Shown in pieces: positions 4,214 to 11,034 of a DNA stretch of 21,920 nt; within the stretch, counting starts at the first letter, position 1, and the number at the start of each line of letters is the position of its first letter. The translations under genes and the position numbers were made by a program. Source of the DNA: a virus; the IMG/VR virus record IMGVR_UViG_3300021962_000736, positions 1 through 21,920 of that record, one strand, 5' to 3'. The notes below the pieces were generated by a model. The model saw nothing but the letters and a program-made list of their open reading frames with translations, had not been told where the DNA came from and did no database searches.

Positions 4214-4862
4214 ATGTAGAATCTGCTTCTACTGCAACATAGTAAACCAAGTCGCTGTTCGGAGATTTAAAACGAGAAATTTTCTTGCTTGAGATTGATA
4301 CTTGATAATCTCCAGGAAGCATCTTTAGATTCTCTACCTTGAGATTGACTTTGAATTTCTTATCAGATGAACCGACTGGCTCACTGTAAGAGTTGCCTGT
4401 CGCATTCTTCTTGTCACCAACAACAGCAGTGATAGTTGAACCATCACCAACGATTGATACATCGGCTGCACGAAGAACAGAAGCAGTCTTATGAATCATG
4501 TTCAACATATTAGCAGACATGTTGAAGTTAATTTCTGCTTCAGGGAATGTGATTGCTTTCTGTGGTGCGGTAAGAACAGATGGATCTGCAGCGAAGAACT
4601 TAATATTCATACTACCTTGTTTGATCGACACATACTTATCTTGGAAGTCCAGTTCTGGATCGTCAAACAACGACATCGCTCCAAGAAATTCGTTTAGGTC
4701 ATAGATACCAAAGTCAGGGAATGTTTCTGTTACGCTGGCATCTGCCATCACATTCTTCTGACCAGAGATCGTTGCGAGTTTGTTGCCATTCTTCAATAGA
4801 AGATTGCTGTTGATTCCAGCAAAATTCTTAAAGAGTGCAACTGTTTCTTTACTTAGTTTCAT
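4203..4862 (-). CDS. 45: Sliding clamp gp45
   Basis: The protein is 219 residues (T4 gp45: 228). It starts MKLSKETVALFKNFAGINSN, nearly the T4 opening, keeps IYDLNEFLGAMSLF and the PEAEINF..SANMLNMI middle, and ends YYVAVEADSTFEF, matching the conserved T4 tail EADSTxxF. gp45 forms a trimeric ring that tethers the DNA polymerase and also activates late transcription by touching gp55 and gp33. The start is at 4862, where AGGAG lies five bases upstream; the frame's upstream TTG lies within that ribosome binding region. It is the first gene of the replisome operon, behind the promoter at 4904-4932. Confidence 0.95.
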   Translation of the reverse strand: MKLSKETVALFKNFAGINSNLLLKNGNKLATISGQKNVMADASVTETFPDFGIYDLNEFLGAMSLFDDPELDFQDKYVSIKQGSMNIKFFAADPSVLTAPQKAITFPEAEINFNMSANMLNMIHKTASVLRAADVSIVGDGSTITAVVGDKKNATGNSYSEPVGSSDKKFKVNLKVENLKMLPGDYQVSISSKKISRFKSPNSDLVYYVAVEADSTFEF

Positions 4863-4903
4863 ACTTTCTCCTGTCAAATAAAACTACATTACTATGTATA
4901 ATC

Positions 4904-4932
4904 ATTATACCTCAAAAATGTCTTTTTAACAA
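4904..4932 (-). promoter_or_regulatory. Replisome operon promoter (upstream of gp45)
   Basis: Minus strand: -35 TTGTTA (4927-4932), 17 bp, GG then a perfect -10 TATAAT (4904-4909). The -10 is one arm of a perfect 15-base palindrome GTATAAT-G-ATTATAC (4896-4910), which places a TATAAT on the plus strand as well. It fits the family spacing and the GG before the -10. Confidence 0.7.
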
Positions 4933-4934
4933 AT

Positions 4935-5726
4935 TTATTTTGGCATCATCAACGCATTGAAGTTTGCAGGGACAACGATGGTCTGTACTTTACCATTCTT
5001 AATACCCTCAGAGATATTCAATGCAGCTTGTGCGTTCATAAATGCGATAGAACTGGCAGAGTTATTTGCAAGAGCAGCCATACGTTCTGCTTCTTTCTTG
5101 GCAGTCTGCACTTCTACTTCCTTCTGCTTGTATTCATTCTTGGCACGAACAAGTGCGTTGGCAGATTCAACCACGCTGTCAGCTGGAACTACGTTACGAA
5201 TTAGAACCTGACTGATAACGATAGAGCCATCAAGTTTTTCTTCAGCAAGATTCTTTTGAATCTCTTCTTGAATCAACTTCTCCATCTGTTCACGATTGTC
5301 TGCCATGTCCAGTGCTTCATACTTACGTGCAGCTTTGTAGATAGCATTACGAGCATTCTGAACAACGTAGTTATACATCACATATGTATCACCCTTAAAC
5401 TCAGCATGGAATGCTTTGTTCTTAGTAGAATACAATTCTGCTACATTCTGCGGATTGATGTTATAAACAACCACAGCATCCAGATCCTTCATGGTGCTAT
5501 TGTCTTTAGCAACAGGGGTCATGTTCTCCAAAACTACATTAACATCCTTCACAGGGAAAGTAAGAACATCACCAATCAATACCTGATTGAAAGATCCAGG
5601 TAGCAATTCTCCAGGTTTAACCTGTTTGTCAAAACCAACACGTACACCAACTTCACCAGTTTCGATACGAGTACAACCAGTGGCAAATACAGCCAACATT
5701 GCGATAGCAAGCACACTCTTTTTCAT
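4935..5726 (-). CDS. SPFH / Band 7 (prohibitin-like) lipoprotein
   Basis: The protein is 263 residues from MKKSVLAIAM. The N-terminus is a signal peptide with a lipobox-like ATGC, so it is probably lipidated at Cys18 and anchored with the body in the periplasm. The body is an SPFH domain (ETGEVGVRVGFDKQVKPGELLPG at the start, DAVVVYNINPQNVAELY, NAIYKAARKYEALD, and a DGSIVISQVLIRNVVPADS strand block), followed by the helical ESANALVRAKNEYKQKEVE coiled coil and an ASSIAFMNAQAALNISEGI tail. SPFH proteins form large membrane rings and can control proteases. The start is the ATG at 5726, seven bases after AGGA; an ATG at 5732 is in frame but too close to that site. Host-derived origin is likely. 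Confidence 0.88.
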   Translation of the reverse strand: MKKSVLAIAMLAVFATGCTRIETGEVGVRVGFDKQVKPGELLPGSFNQVLIGDVLTFPVKDVNVVLENMTPVAKDNSTMKDLDAVVVYNINPQNVAELYSTKNKAFHAEFKGDTYVMYNYVVQNARNAIYKAARKYEALDMADNREQMEKLIQEEIQKNLAEEKLDGSIVISQVLIRNVVPADSVVESANALVRAKNEYKQKEVEVQTAKKEAERMAALANNSASSIAFMNAQAALNISEGIKNGKVQTIVVPANFNALMMPK

Positions 5727-5737
5727 AATCATTTCCT

Positions 5738-5914
5738 TTAAAATAAAATAACAATACCCACCAAAAACAAAACAACCAATAATGCAATTCCAGCACTATA
5801 TGTCGCTGTCAGAACTACATTCCACTTTTCTTTCTTCGTAAATTTTCTAAACAGATCGATACCAATATAGAAAATAATAAACAAAGAAATAAATGCAGTA
5901 ATCATCTTAATCAT
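5738..5914 (-). CDS. Two-helix membrane protein, 58 aa
   Basis: An uninterrupted frame of 58 codons starts MIKMITAFISLFIIFYIGIDLF (transmembrane helix 1, about 4-22), continues with a basic cytoplasmic-type loop RKFTKKEKW, then a second hydrophobic helix (about 41-57) rich in Val, Leu and Ile. Its ATG overlaps the TGA of the diphosphohydrolase gene (ATGA) and its stop is just before the ribosome binding site of the SPFH gene, so the three are one operon. With the SPFH protein it may form a membrane complex, as host SPFH proteins often do with small membrane partners; this is inference. Confidence 0.75.
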   Translation of the reverse strand: MIKMITAFISLFIIFYIGIDLFRKFTKKEKWNVVLTATYSAGIALLVVLFLVGIVILF

Positions 5915-6252
5915 TTTGTCTCCTTAGAGTATTTCACATCATGTTCGTACAAGAACATCAAGCAACACATTGCGTGTGCCAAGTGATTCTTTCCAGACTC
6001 AGGATCGTTTTGCTCTCCCTCTTTCCATGCCCATAGATGTCTTTGCATTGCATCAAAGTATCTACGTTTGGAATCTGGAACATGTTTCCAGTTATCTGGT
6101 TCATACTTCTCCGCACCAAAAGTAAGAATTTCTACAGTAGCTTTTAATGCGAGTGGTGGTAGTAAACCATATTGTAGTTTACCACCATCAAATTTTCGCC
6201 CACCAGTCGTAGCTGTCTGGGACTGTTTAACTACATCTCTTGTAATTGCCAT
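5911..6252 (-). CDS. dATP/dGTP diphosphohydrolase-like protein
   Basis: The protein is 113 residues from MAITRDVVK. The pattern GRKFDGGKLQYGLLPPLAL, then EILTFGAEKYEPDNW, then RYFDAMQRHLWAW, then DPESGKNHLAHAMCCLMFL is that of the small phage family annotated as dATP/dGTP diphosphohydrolase N-terminal domain, related to all-alpha NTP pyrophosphatases. Conserved Glu, Asp and His residues would bind the metal and triphosphate. The likely role is trimming of (d)NTPs in the infected cell. Start at 6252: GGAGG lies five bases upstream of the second of two tandem ATGs (6255 and 6252); an upstream in-frame TTG lacks a site. I saw no purZ-like gene, so a 2-aminoadenine genome is not supported here. 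Confidence 0.8.
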   Translation of the reverse strand: MAITRDVVKQSQTATTGGRKFDGGKLQYGLLPPLALKATVEILTFGAEKYEPDNWKHVPDSKRRYFDAMQRHLWAWKEGEQNDPESGKNHLAHAMCCLMFLYEHDVKYSKETK

Positions 6253-6273
6253 CATGACCTCCAGTAAAACCAA

Positions 6274-6301
6274 ATATGGATACTCCGAAGAATATCCATA
6301 T
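6274..6301 (-). terminator. Hairpin between the HTH gene and the diphosphohydrolase
   Basis: Perfect 9-bp stem ATATGGATA/TATCCATAT with a ten-base loop containing CTTCGGAG, which can add two pairs closed by a UUCG-like loop. It is followed on the minus strand by TTTGGTTTTA. It is probably a weak or partial terminator inside the operon. Confidence 0.45.
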
Positions 6302-6313
6302 GTAGGTTACTGT

Positions 6314-6574
6314 TTAGGCAGTACGAGTAAATACTGAAGAGCCAGCAACACGATTAGCAATTGCAACCATCGCACGAGTTGGACGACCAATGCGATACTT
6401 AACAACTTCAGCACCATTCACTACTGCAGGATTAGAATATACGCAGTAGCCTTGCTCACGCAAGTTACGGATAGTGCTTGCTGGGTGTGCAATACCAAAA
6501 GAAGATTTGATTTGCTTTGCGGTGAAAGACTTACCCTTTTGTAGATGGGTTAAAAGTAGTTCTTGTTTAGACAT
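6314..6574 (-). CDS. Winged-helix DNA-binding protein, 86 aa
   Basis: The N-terminal 60 residues read as a winged helix: QELLLTHLQKGKSFTAKQIKSSFGI (helices 1 and 2), ASTIRNLREQGYCVYSNP (recognition helix and first wing strand), then EVVKYRIGRPTRAMV. The 'AxTIRNLREQGYxVYS' pattern is typical of small phage HTH proteins in which the wing follows the recognition helix. It is probably a transcriptional regulator or DNA-binding accessory factor; its target is unknown. Shine-Dalgarno GGAG is ten bases from ATG. It is preceded by the strong hairpin at 6617-6649, and no promoter of the recurring family was found directly upstream. Confidence 0.8.
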   Translation of the reverse strand: MSKQELLLTHLQKGKSFTAKQIKSSFGIAHPASTIRNLREQGYCVYSNPAVVNGAEVVKYRIGRPTRAMVAIANRVAGSSVFTRTA

Positions 6575-6610
6575 TATGTAATATCTCCATAATAAATTGC
6601 CATCAAATGA

Positions 6611-6649
6611 AAAGAATCGCAGGGAGACGATGGCAATATCTCCCTGCGA
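6611..6649 (-). terminator. Strong hairpin with T-rich tail
   Basis: Perfect 11-bp stem TCGCAGGGAGA/TCTCCCTGCGA (6617-6627 with 6639-6649), loop of 11 bases, followed on the minus strand by TTCTTTTCATTT. It lies just after the frameshifted gene's stop and has intrinsic-terminator form. Confidence 0.7.
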
Positions 6650-6666
6650 CGAATAAAGTCTATTGT

Positions 6667-7151
6667 TTAGACTTCAATACCATTTTCTTTCAGGATCTGA
6701 TTGAAGTCCTCGACATCTTCGTCAACCTCAACAGATTCATCGATAATCTTTTGCAGACGAGAAGTCTCAATCGCTTCTTCTTTCTCTGCAACTACATTTT
6801 GTTTTTTGACCTTAACAGTCTTGGCTTTCTGAAGTTTCGCAACTTTAGCCTTAGCCTTAGCAACTTTCGGAGTTTGCTTGTCAGCAAGTTCCTTCTGGAA
6901 TGCAGTCATGTCTGCTTCAGTCGGCAGAGGGAGTTGATACACGCCACGCTCGACTTTGTTCTTGTTGAACAACCAGTTAGGATAACCGATCTTCTCACCC
7001 TTAGCACCAGTACGCTGGTCACGCAGAGTGTAATAGATTGCAGCACATTCTTTCAAAGTGATGCGACCATCTTTTTGTACTGCTTGTCATGTTCAAGAAC
7101 AGAGACAACAAAACGCTTTTGAGCCAGTGACAGGTTTGCAAATTTCAACAT
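6667..7151 (-). CDS. Phage protein related to the CobS-like N-terminus, interrupted by a frameshift
   Basis: Two frames together make one protein. The ATG at 7151, behind AGGA, reads MLKFANLSLAQKRFVVSVLEHDKQYKK and then stops at 7053-7055 after five stray residues. Shifting by -1 at the run AAAAAG (7071-7076) continues as DGRITLKECAAIYYTLRDQRTGAKGEKIGYPNWLFNKNKVERGVYQL, then a Lys/Ala-rich linker and an acidic C-terminus to 6667. The joined product (about 160 residues) is coherent across the junction. Causes could be a one-base loss in the A run (true mutation or assembly error) or -1 ribosomal slippage on C AAA AAG. The YPxWL..xKVxRGxY block also occurs in the N-terminus of the adjacent AAA+ ATPase (KYPLWLMKDKVGRGLY), so the two share a domain. 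Confidence 0.75.
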
Positions 7152-7185
7152 AATAAAGTTCCTTTTCAAGTTTTCAAGAGATTTA

Positions 7186-7214
7186 ATTATACACCAAACG
7201 CAAATTAAAGACAA
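7186..7214 (-). promoter_or_regulatory. Promoter of the frameshifted gene
   Basis: Minus strand: -35 TTGTCT (7209-7214), 17 bp, -10 TATAAT (7186-7191). It follows the end of the AAA+ gene, where a degraded GTAGGGTTATTGC remnant of the terminator module precedes the -35. Confidence 0.75.
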
Positions 7215-7238
7215 GTCCTTTTTGCAATAACCCTACCA

Positions 7239-8420
7239 TCAGAAGGGGATTTCTTCCGACTCGGGTTTCTTCGGCTCTTCCATCACCACTGCAGGTTCAG
7301 GTTGAGGGTTTGCAACTTTATCGAACAAGTCAATAAATGCAGTCTTTGTTGCAGCATCGAAACGATTGCAACAGAGTTGCACTGCCTTCATGCGATCTTT
7401 AAAAATCGCATAAGCACGAACGATGTGAATCATACGACGAGTCGTAATTGTTTCATCCACACCACCATCCTCGAAAGTGCGACGAATTGCATCCGCCCAC
7501 TTCACGAGTGTCTCTGCAAATTCCTCATCAACACAGTTGTAGGCTTGCATGAGATTCTTCACAATCTTCACTTCTACTTTTGCAGCAGGATATTCTTGCT
7601 CAAAGGTAACAGCGAATCGCTCCAAGAATGCTTCGTTCAGAATGTTCGTACCGATGTAACGACCATCGTCTGAACCCTTACCCTTAGTATTCGCAGTTGC
7701 AATCACATTGAATCCCTGAGCAGGAACAATCATCTCATTCTTGAGTTTGAAATAGTAAGGTTTACCCTCGAGAATCGGTTGCAAGCAGAGCAGAGTATTT
7801 GCTGAACCTGCATCAATTTCGTCAAGCAGTAAAGTTGTGCCATTGCGCATGGCGATAAGAACTGGACCCTCTACAACTTTGACATTACCATCTTCGAGAG
7901 TCTTCGAGCCAATGAGTTGTTCTTCATCAGTCATCATGTTAAGGTTAACACGAATGAGTGGCTTTTTATGCTTTGCACAAATTTGTTCAACCATCGTGGA
8001 CTTACCATTACCAGTTGGACCAGAGATGTATGCAGGATAAAAGATTCCAGACTTGATGATATTCTCCAAGTCATTGAAATTACCGAAGGGCACAAAGTTC
8101 GGGTCTTTCACAGGGATGAGTGCCTTAGTGTTGGTGTAGTCCACCACAAATGATTCTTGAGTCACAGGTTGTTCTTTCAATGCAGTGTTACCAACAATAT
8201 TATCTCCTTGTTTGGCACGATGCGTACCACCATTAATCGCATACAACCCACGACCAACTTTATCTTTCATAAGCCAAAGGGGATATTTCTCGCTCTTGAT
8301 TGCTTTCATGACTGCAAGCAGTTCAGGGCGACTGACTGTACCACGTGTTTGCACATCGGGATACATTTCGAAGAGTTTAATTTCAAACTCACGACGGAAA
8401 ACCATATCAATAGATGCCAT
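7239..8420 (-). CDS. cobS: MoxR/CobS-like AAA+ ATPase
   Basis: The protein is 393 residues. The N-terminal ~65 residues form a small domain (EFEIKLFEMYPDVQTRG...KYPLWLMKDKVGRGLY). The AAA+ core has Walker A GPTGNGKST at about 134-142, Walker B LLLDEID at about 197-203, a sensor-1 region IATANTKG, and TITTRR near the C-terminal lid. The C-terminus is Pro/Glu-rich (EPKKPESEEIPF). Such genes are common in T4-like aquatic phages and annotated CobS after the cobaltochelatase subunit. The closer general class is MoxR ATPases, which act with VWA-domain partners, and the VWA gene lies directly upstream. No CobN is present, so cobalamin synthesis is not implied. Start at 8420 (ATG, GGAG seven bases upstream) rather than the GTG at 8423. 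Confidence 0.88.
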   Translation of the reverse strand: MASIDMVFRREFEIKLFEMYPDVQTRGTVSRPELLAVMKAIKSEKYPLWLMKDKVGRGLYAINGGTHRAKQGDNIVGNTALKEQPVTQESFVVDYTNTKALIPVKDPNFVPFGNFNDLENIIKSGIFYPAYISGPTGNGKSTMVEQICAKHKKPLIRVNLNMMTDEEQLIGSKTLEDGNVKVVEGPVLIAMRNGTTLLLDEIDAGSANTLLCLQPILEGKPYYFKLKNEMIVPAQGFNVIATANTKGKGSDDGRYIGTNILNEAFLERFAVTFEQEYPAAKVEVKIVKNLMQAYNCVDEEFAETLVKWADAIRRTFEDGGVDETITTRRMIHIVRAYAIFKDRMKAVQLCCNRFDAATKTAFIDLFDKVANPQPEPAVVMEEPKKPESEEIPF

Positions 8421-8452
8421 CACAAATCTCCATAATCAAAGTTACAAACATT

Positions 8453-8481
8453 ATTATGCCTTAATTCTCAATAAAAGGCAA
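8453..8481 (-). promoter_or_regulatory. Promoter of the CobS-like ATPase gene
   Basis: Minus strand: -35 TTGCCT (8476-8481), 17 bp ending GG, -10 CATAAT (8453-8458). It directly follows the double terminator at 8497-8543. Confidence 0.7.
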
Positions 8482-8496
8482 GCATTTTCTGCAATA

Positions 8497-8543
8497 ACCC
8501 TACGACCAGTAGGGTCTTTGCAAACCCTTATGCTACAAGGGTT
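8497..8543 (-). terminator. Tandem terminator hairpins after the VWA gene
   Basis: Stem 1 is AACCCTT/AAGGGTT (8523-8529 with 8537-8543) and contains the stop codon of the VWA gene. Stem 2 is ACCCTAC/GTAGGGT (8497-8503 with 8509-8515, five-base loop), followed by TATTGC. Stem 2 is the same stem as at 79-99, with the same relation to a following promoter. Confidence 0.65.
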
Positions 8544-10741
8544 ACGAACCGATTCAACAGGACTCGGCTAGTCTTCTTCACATTCAGAAACTTACCGAAG
8601 TTCTTTGCAATTGCTTTAGCGTTTGCATCGGCATCCACATCAAGTTCCCCCTCTTGAATCACAGTTGAGGACTGAGGAATCAAGAACAGTTCATCACGAC
8701 CAGTGTTTTGAATCGAAGTAAAACCATTCGCACGAAACTCTTTGCGCCACTCATCAATAACAGTGGTGTAGTCACCACGGAAACTAGGCAGACTAGCATG
8801 CAAGAATTGACGCAAATCATTCTTACGATTCTGGCAGATATGGAATCCAACTACCGAAATGTTGTAACGATCTTTAATCATACGCAGAATCATGTTTGTC
8901 TGACTGCAAGAGTCACGACTGAGTTCGTATGTCTTTTGTGTGACATCATCACGAATCAAATTCTTAATCTTGATTTTCTTCCAGATACCACCAGTGGTTT
9001 CGTTGCGTTGTTCTTCAATATACCTACCACTATATGTATTCAACGAACCACCCTCACCATCAGTAAGAGTAATCAGTGTCATTTTTTCAATAGAATTATT
9101 CTTGATGTATTCACCAATCGTATTGTAAACCCAAACAAGACCCTCATTCAATGGAGTTGCGCCAGTAGAGTAACCATCGTTCCACAAGAAACGATGGTCA
9201 AGAACACGCTTTGCCATGGAATTAAATTCACTAGTGGTCATTTTGTTTGAGAACAACTCAAGCAGATGAAAACCATCATTACTACGGATCAAGTCACCTT
9301 GTGCTTGTTTTTCTGCAAAACGCTTATTTCTTTCTTCAATATACTTCTTATACGAATCAGCATCTTGATGATGCGTTGATCGATCAATATTGTCTTGATA
9401 AGAAGAAGTGAATGCAAGAACACGATATGGAATCTGAATGCGATTGCAAAACATAGCAAGATTGATAACTTGCTTTAGTGTATCATGCAAAACATCATTC
9501 ATTGAACCAGACCAGTCCACGAGCATAACCATACCATGATTCTTACCTTGTGGAGTAGTAGTCACACGCTTAAACAAATCATCCTTCAACTTGTATGCAT
9601 ATACCTTACGCATATCAAGAGAGCCAATCTTGGCAGTCTGTGCACGTTTATATAGTTGTGCAGACTTTTTCATCTCGAATTCTTTGACGAGATAATTCAC
9701 AGTTCGAGCAGATTCTGTCTTGAACCCAGTAAAGTTATCAATGAGTTTCTTGTAGTAGACAGACTTCTCCTCATCAGTCATATAGCGAGTGAGATGATCG
9801 TAATATGGACTCTCGGTGTTCTGATTCCAAGTCTCTGGTGAAAGAGTCTCATTGAGAATTTTCTTGTAACCGATGACTGGATTAAATTCATAATCCTTCT
9901 CAAACTTCCAATACTTGTACTCAGTATTTTCATCAGCAAGATCTTCGAGTTTGCTACGGAAGACACGCTCTGTCTGAGATTCTAGATCAGGTTCATCTTC
10001 CTGCTTACGTTCATCGTTCTGTTGTTTAGGTGCATTGATTTTGCTTGGATCAAGATCAGTGTCTTCATCCTCTTCAATGTCCCAATCACCATCCATGTCG
10101 ATGTCAAAGTCACCATAAATTGGATCCTCTTCATCTTCTTCCTCATTGTCTTGAGGATTCTCAGACTTCATGCGTTGCTTACGCTCTTCTGCCTTTTGTT
10201 TGGAGAAAGTATAGATGTCTTGTGCAAGTTGAATCACATCATCAATAGTTTCAGTGCGTTCAGCACGATTGACGAATTCCTTTTCGTCAGCATCAAACTT
10301 GACACCACATTGGAATCCAGCTTTAAAGTAAAGATTGATTTTGTCGATCAGTAGAATGCTGTCAAGATTCGGCATCTGTTTGACACCGAAGAAGTCACGA
10401 TCGTTGAGTTGCTTGTATCCTTCGTTCATGCGTTTACGCAATCCAGGATACTTACGCTTGATGAGTTTTTCGATACGAACATCTTCGATGATGTTCAGAT
10501 AGCCCATCAATTTTGGTGTTTCCATGATGGGAGACATATACTCTTCGCCAGTATATAGTGCATGACCGACTTCATGACCAATAAGCATGTCTTCAATCTC
10601 AGGGGTCATGTCTTTCCACATCGGCAGAGTCAATACACGACTCTTGATATCAAAAGATGCAGTACGTGTTCTGGCACGAATCACCGAAAGGTTTTCGGTA
10701 GCCAGTAGTCTTGCGGAGAGATCACTTGCTTTCATTTCCAT
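8528..10741 (-). CDS. cobT: CobT-like VWA protein with an HExxH motif
   Basis: The protein is 737 residues. Near the N-terminus is HEVGHALYTGEEY (about 56-68), a zinc-peptidase-like HExxH helix with a following Glu. A strongly acidic, low-complexity stretch (about 195-245, EEEDEEDP and EEDEDTDLDP) follows. The VWA domain has a MIDAS motif VDWSGSM at about 410 (DxSxS form) and a later TLTDGEGG. CobT-like proteins in phages pair with the CobS-like MoxR ATPase encoded downstream; such pairs act as metal-insertion or remodelling machines elsewhere, but the phage role is unknown. Start: GGAG seven bases before ATG, which overlaps the stop of the 58-aa gene (TAATG). The HExxH is intact by eye; activity is untested. 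Confidence 0.85.
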   Translation of the reverse strand: MEMKASDLSARLLATENLSVIRARTRTASFDIKSRVLTLPMWKDMTPEIEDMLIGHEVGHALYTGEEYMSPIMETPKLMGYLNIIEDVRIEKLIKRKYPGLRKRMNEGYKQLNDRDFFGVKQMPNLDSILLIDKINLYFKAGFQCGVKFDADEKEFVNRAERTETIDDVIQLAQDIYTFSKQKAEERKQRMKSENPQDNEEEDEEDPIYGDFDIDMDGDWDIEEDEDTDLDPSKINAPKQQNDERKQEDEPDLESQTERVFRSKLEDLADENTEYKYWKFEKDYEFNPVIGYKKILNETLSPETWNQNTESPYYDHLTRYMTDEEKSVYYKKLIDNFTGFKTESARTVNYLVKEFEMKKSAQLYKRAQTAKIGSLDMRKVYAYKLKDDLFKRVTTTPQGKNHGMVMLVDWSGSMNDVLHDTLKQVINLAMFCNRIQIPYRVLAFTSSYQDNIDRSTHHQDADSYKKYIEERNKRFAEKQAQGDLIRSNDGFHLLELFSNKMTTSEFNSMAKRVLDHRFLWNDGYSTGATPLNEGLVWVYNTIGEYIKNNSIEKMTLITLTDGEGGSLNTYSGRYIEEQRNETTGGIWKKIKIKNLIRDDVTQKTYELSRDSCSQTNMILRMIKDRYNISVVGFHICQNRKNDLRQFLHASLPSFRGDYTTVIDEWRKEFRANGFTSIQNTGRDELFLIPQSSTVIQEGELDVDADANAKAIAKNFGKFLNVKKTSRVLLNRFVTLVA

Positions 10742-10917
10742 TATTTATCTCCAAATGCGTCAGCCATTTCATACTCAGCCAAAAACTGTTCAATCTCTTT
10801 TCGGTTTGCAAGTTTCACAGGAAGAATTTGTTCAAACCTGCAAATATCTCCGAACCCATAGTCATGACACAAGCATGCCAATTCAAAATCATCAAAACCA
10901 CTCCACATATCATCCAT
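10741..10917 (-). CDS. Hypothetical protein, 58 aa, upstream of the VWA gene
   Basis: The frame starts MDDMWSGFDDFELACLCHDYGFGD and ends EMADAFGDK; it is acidic, with three Cys (residues 15, 17 and 26) and one His that could bind a metal. Its TAA overlaps the ATG of the VWA gene (TAATG), so the two are coupled and probably functionally linked. Shine-Dalgarno GGAG is seven bases before ATG, and a family promoter lies at 10944-10972. The function is unknown. Confidence 0.75.
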   Translation of the reverse strand: MDDMWSGFDDFELACLCHDYGFGDICRFEQILPVKLANRKEIEQFLAEYEMADAFGDK

Positions 10918-10943
10918 AACGAATCTCCATGAGTTATACCGTA

Positions 10944-10972
10944 ATTATTCCCTAAAAAAGAATAAAAGACAA
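10944..10972 (-). promoter_or_regulatory. Promoter of the 58-aa / VWA operon
   Basis: Minus strand: -35 TTGTCT (10967-10972), 17 bp ending GGG, -10 AATAAT (10944-10949). It directly follows the terminator module after gp46. Confidence 0.65.
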
Positions 10973-10992
10973 GCACTTTTTGGAGGGCTGCA

Positions 10993-11014
10993 AACCCTGT
11001 GGAGATCAGGGGTT
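10993..11014 (-). terminator. Terminator hairpin after gp46
   Basis: Bulged 7-bp stem AACCC(C)TG/CAGGGTT with a seven-base loop on the minus strand, followed by TGCAGCCC. It belongs to the same family of AACCC/GGGTT stems as at 79-99 and 8497-8543. Confidence 0.5.
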
Positions 11015-11018
11015 GGAG

Positions 11019-11034
11019 GTAAGTGACTACTTAC
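11019..11034. repeat. GTAAGT-N4-ACTTAC gene-end hairpin, copy 2
   Basis: 6-bp inverted repeat GTAAGT/ACTTAC with centre GACT, overlapping the gp46 stop codon. It matches the dyad at 136-151 next to the Sm-like gene, with shared flanking GGTT..GGAGG. Confidence 0.55.

Noticed and set aside
5911-6252. Evidence for a 2-aminoadenine (Z) genome from the diphosphohydrolase
   Set aside because: The enzyme family is wider than the Z pathway, and no PurZ-like gene is visible in the window.
6607-7122. Long plus-strand open frame (171 codons) opposite the frameshifted gene
   Set aside because: It lies entirely opposite a coherent minus-strand protein, has no ribosome binding site or promoter, and its product (runs of Leu, Phe, Arg) looks like an antisense shadow.
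8708-9250. Plus-strand open frame (180 codons) opposite the VWA gene
   Set aside because: The opposite strand carries the clear VWA protein; composition is low-complexity Thr/Ile/Asn typical of antisense reading.
7239-10741. Reading the CobS-like/CobT-like pair as cobalamin biosynthesis
   Set aside because: No cobN or other cobalamin gene is present, and the MoxR-VWA pairing plus the HExxH motif fits a general remodelling system better.
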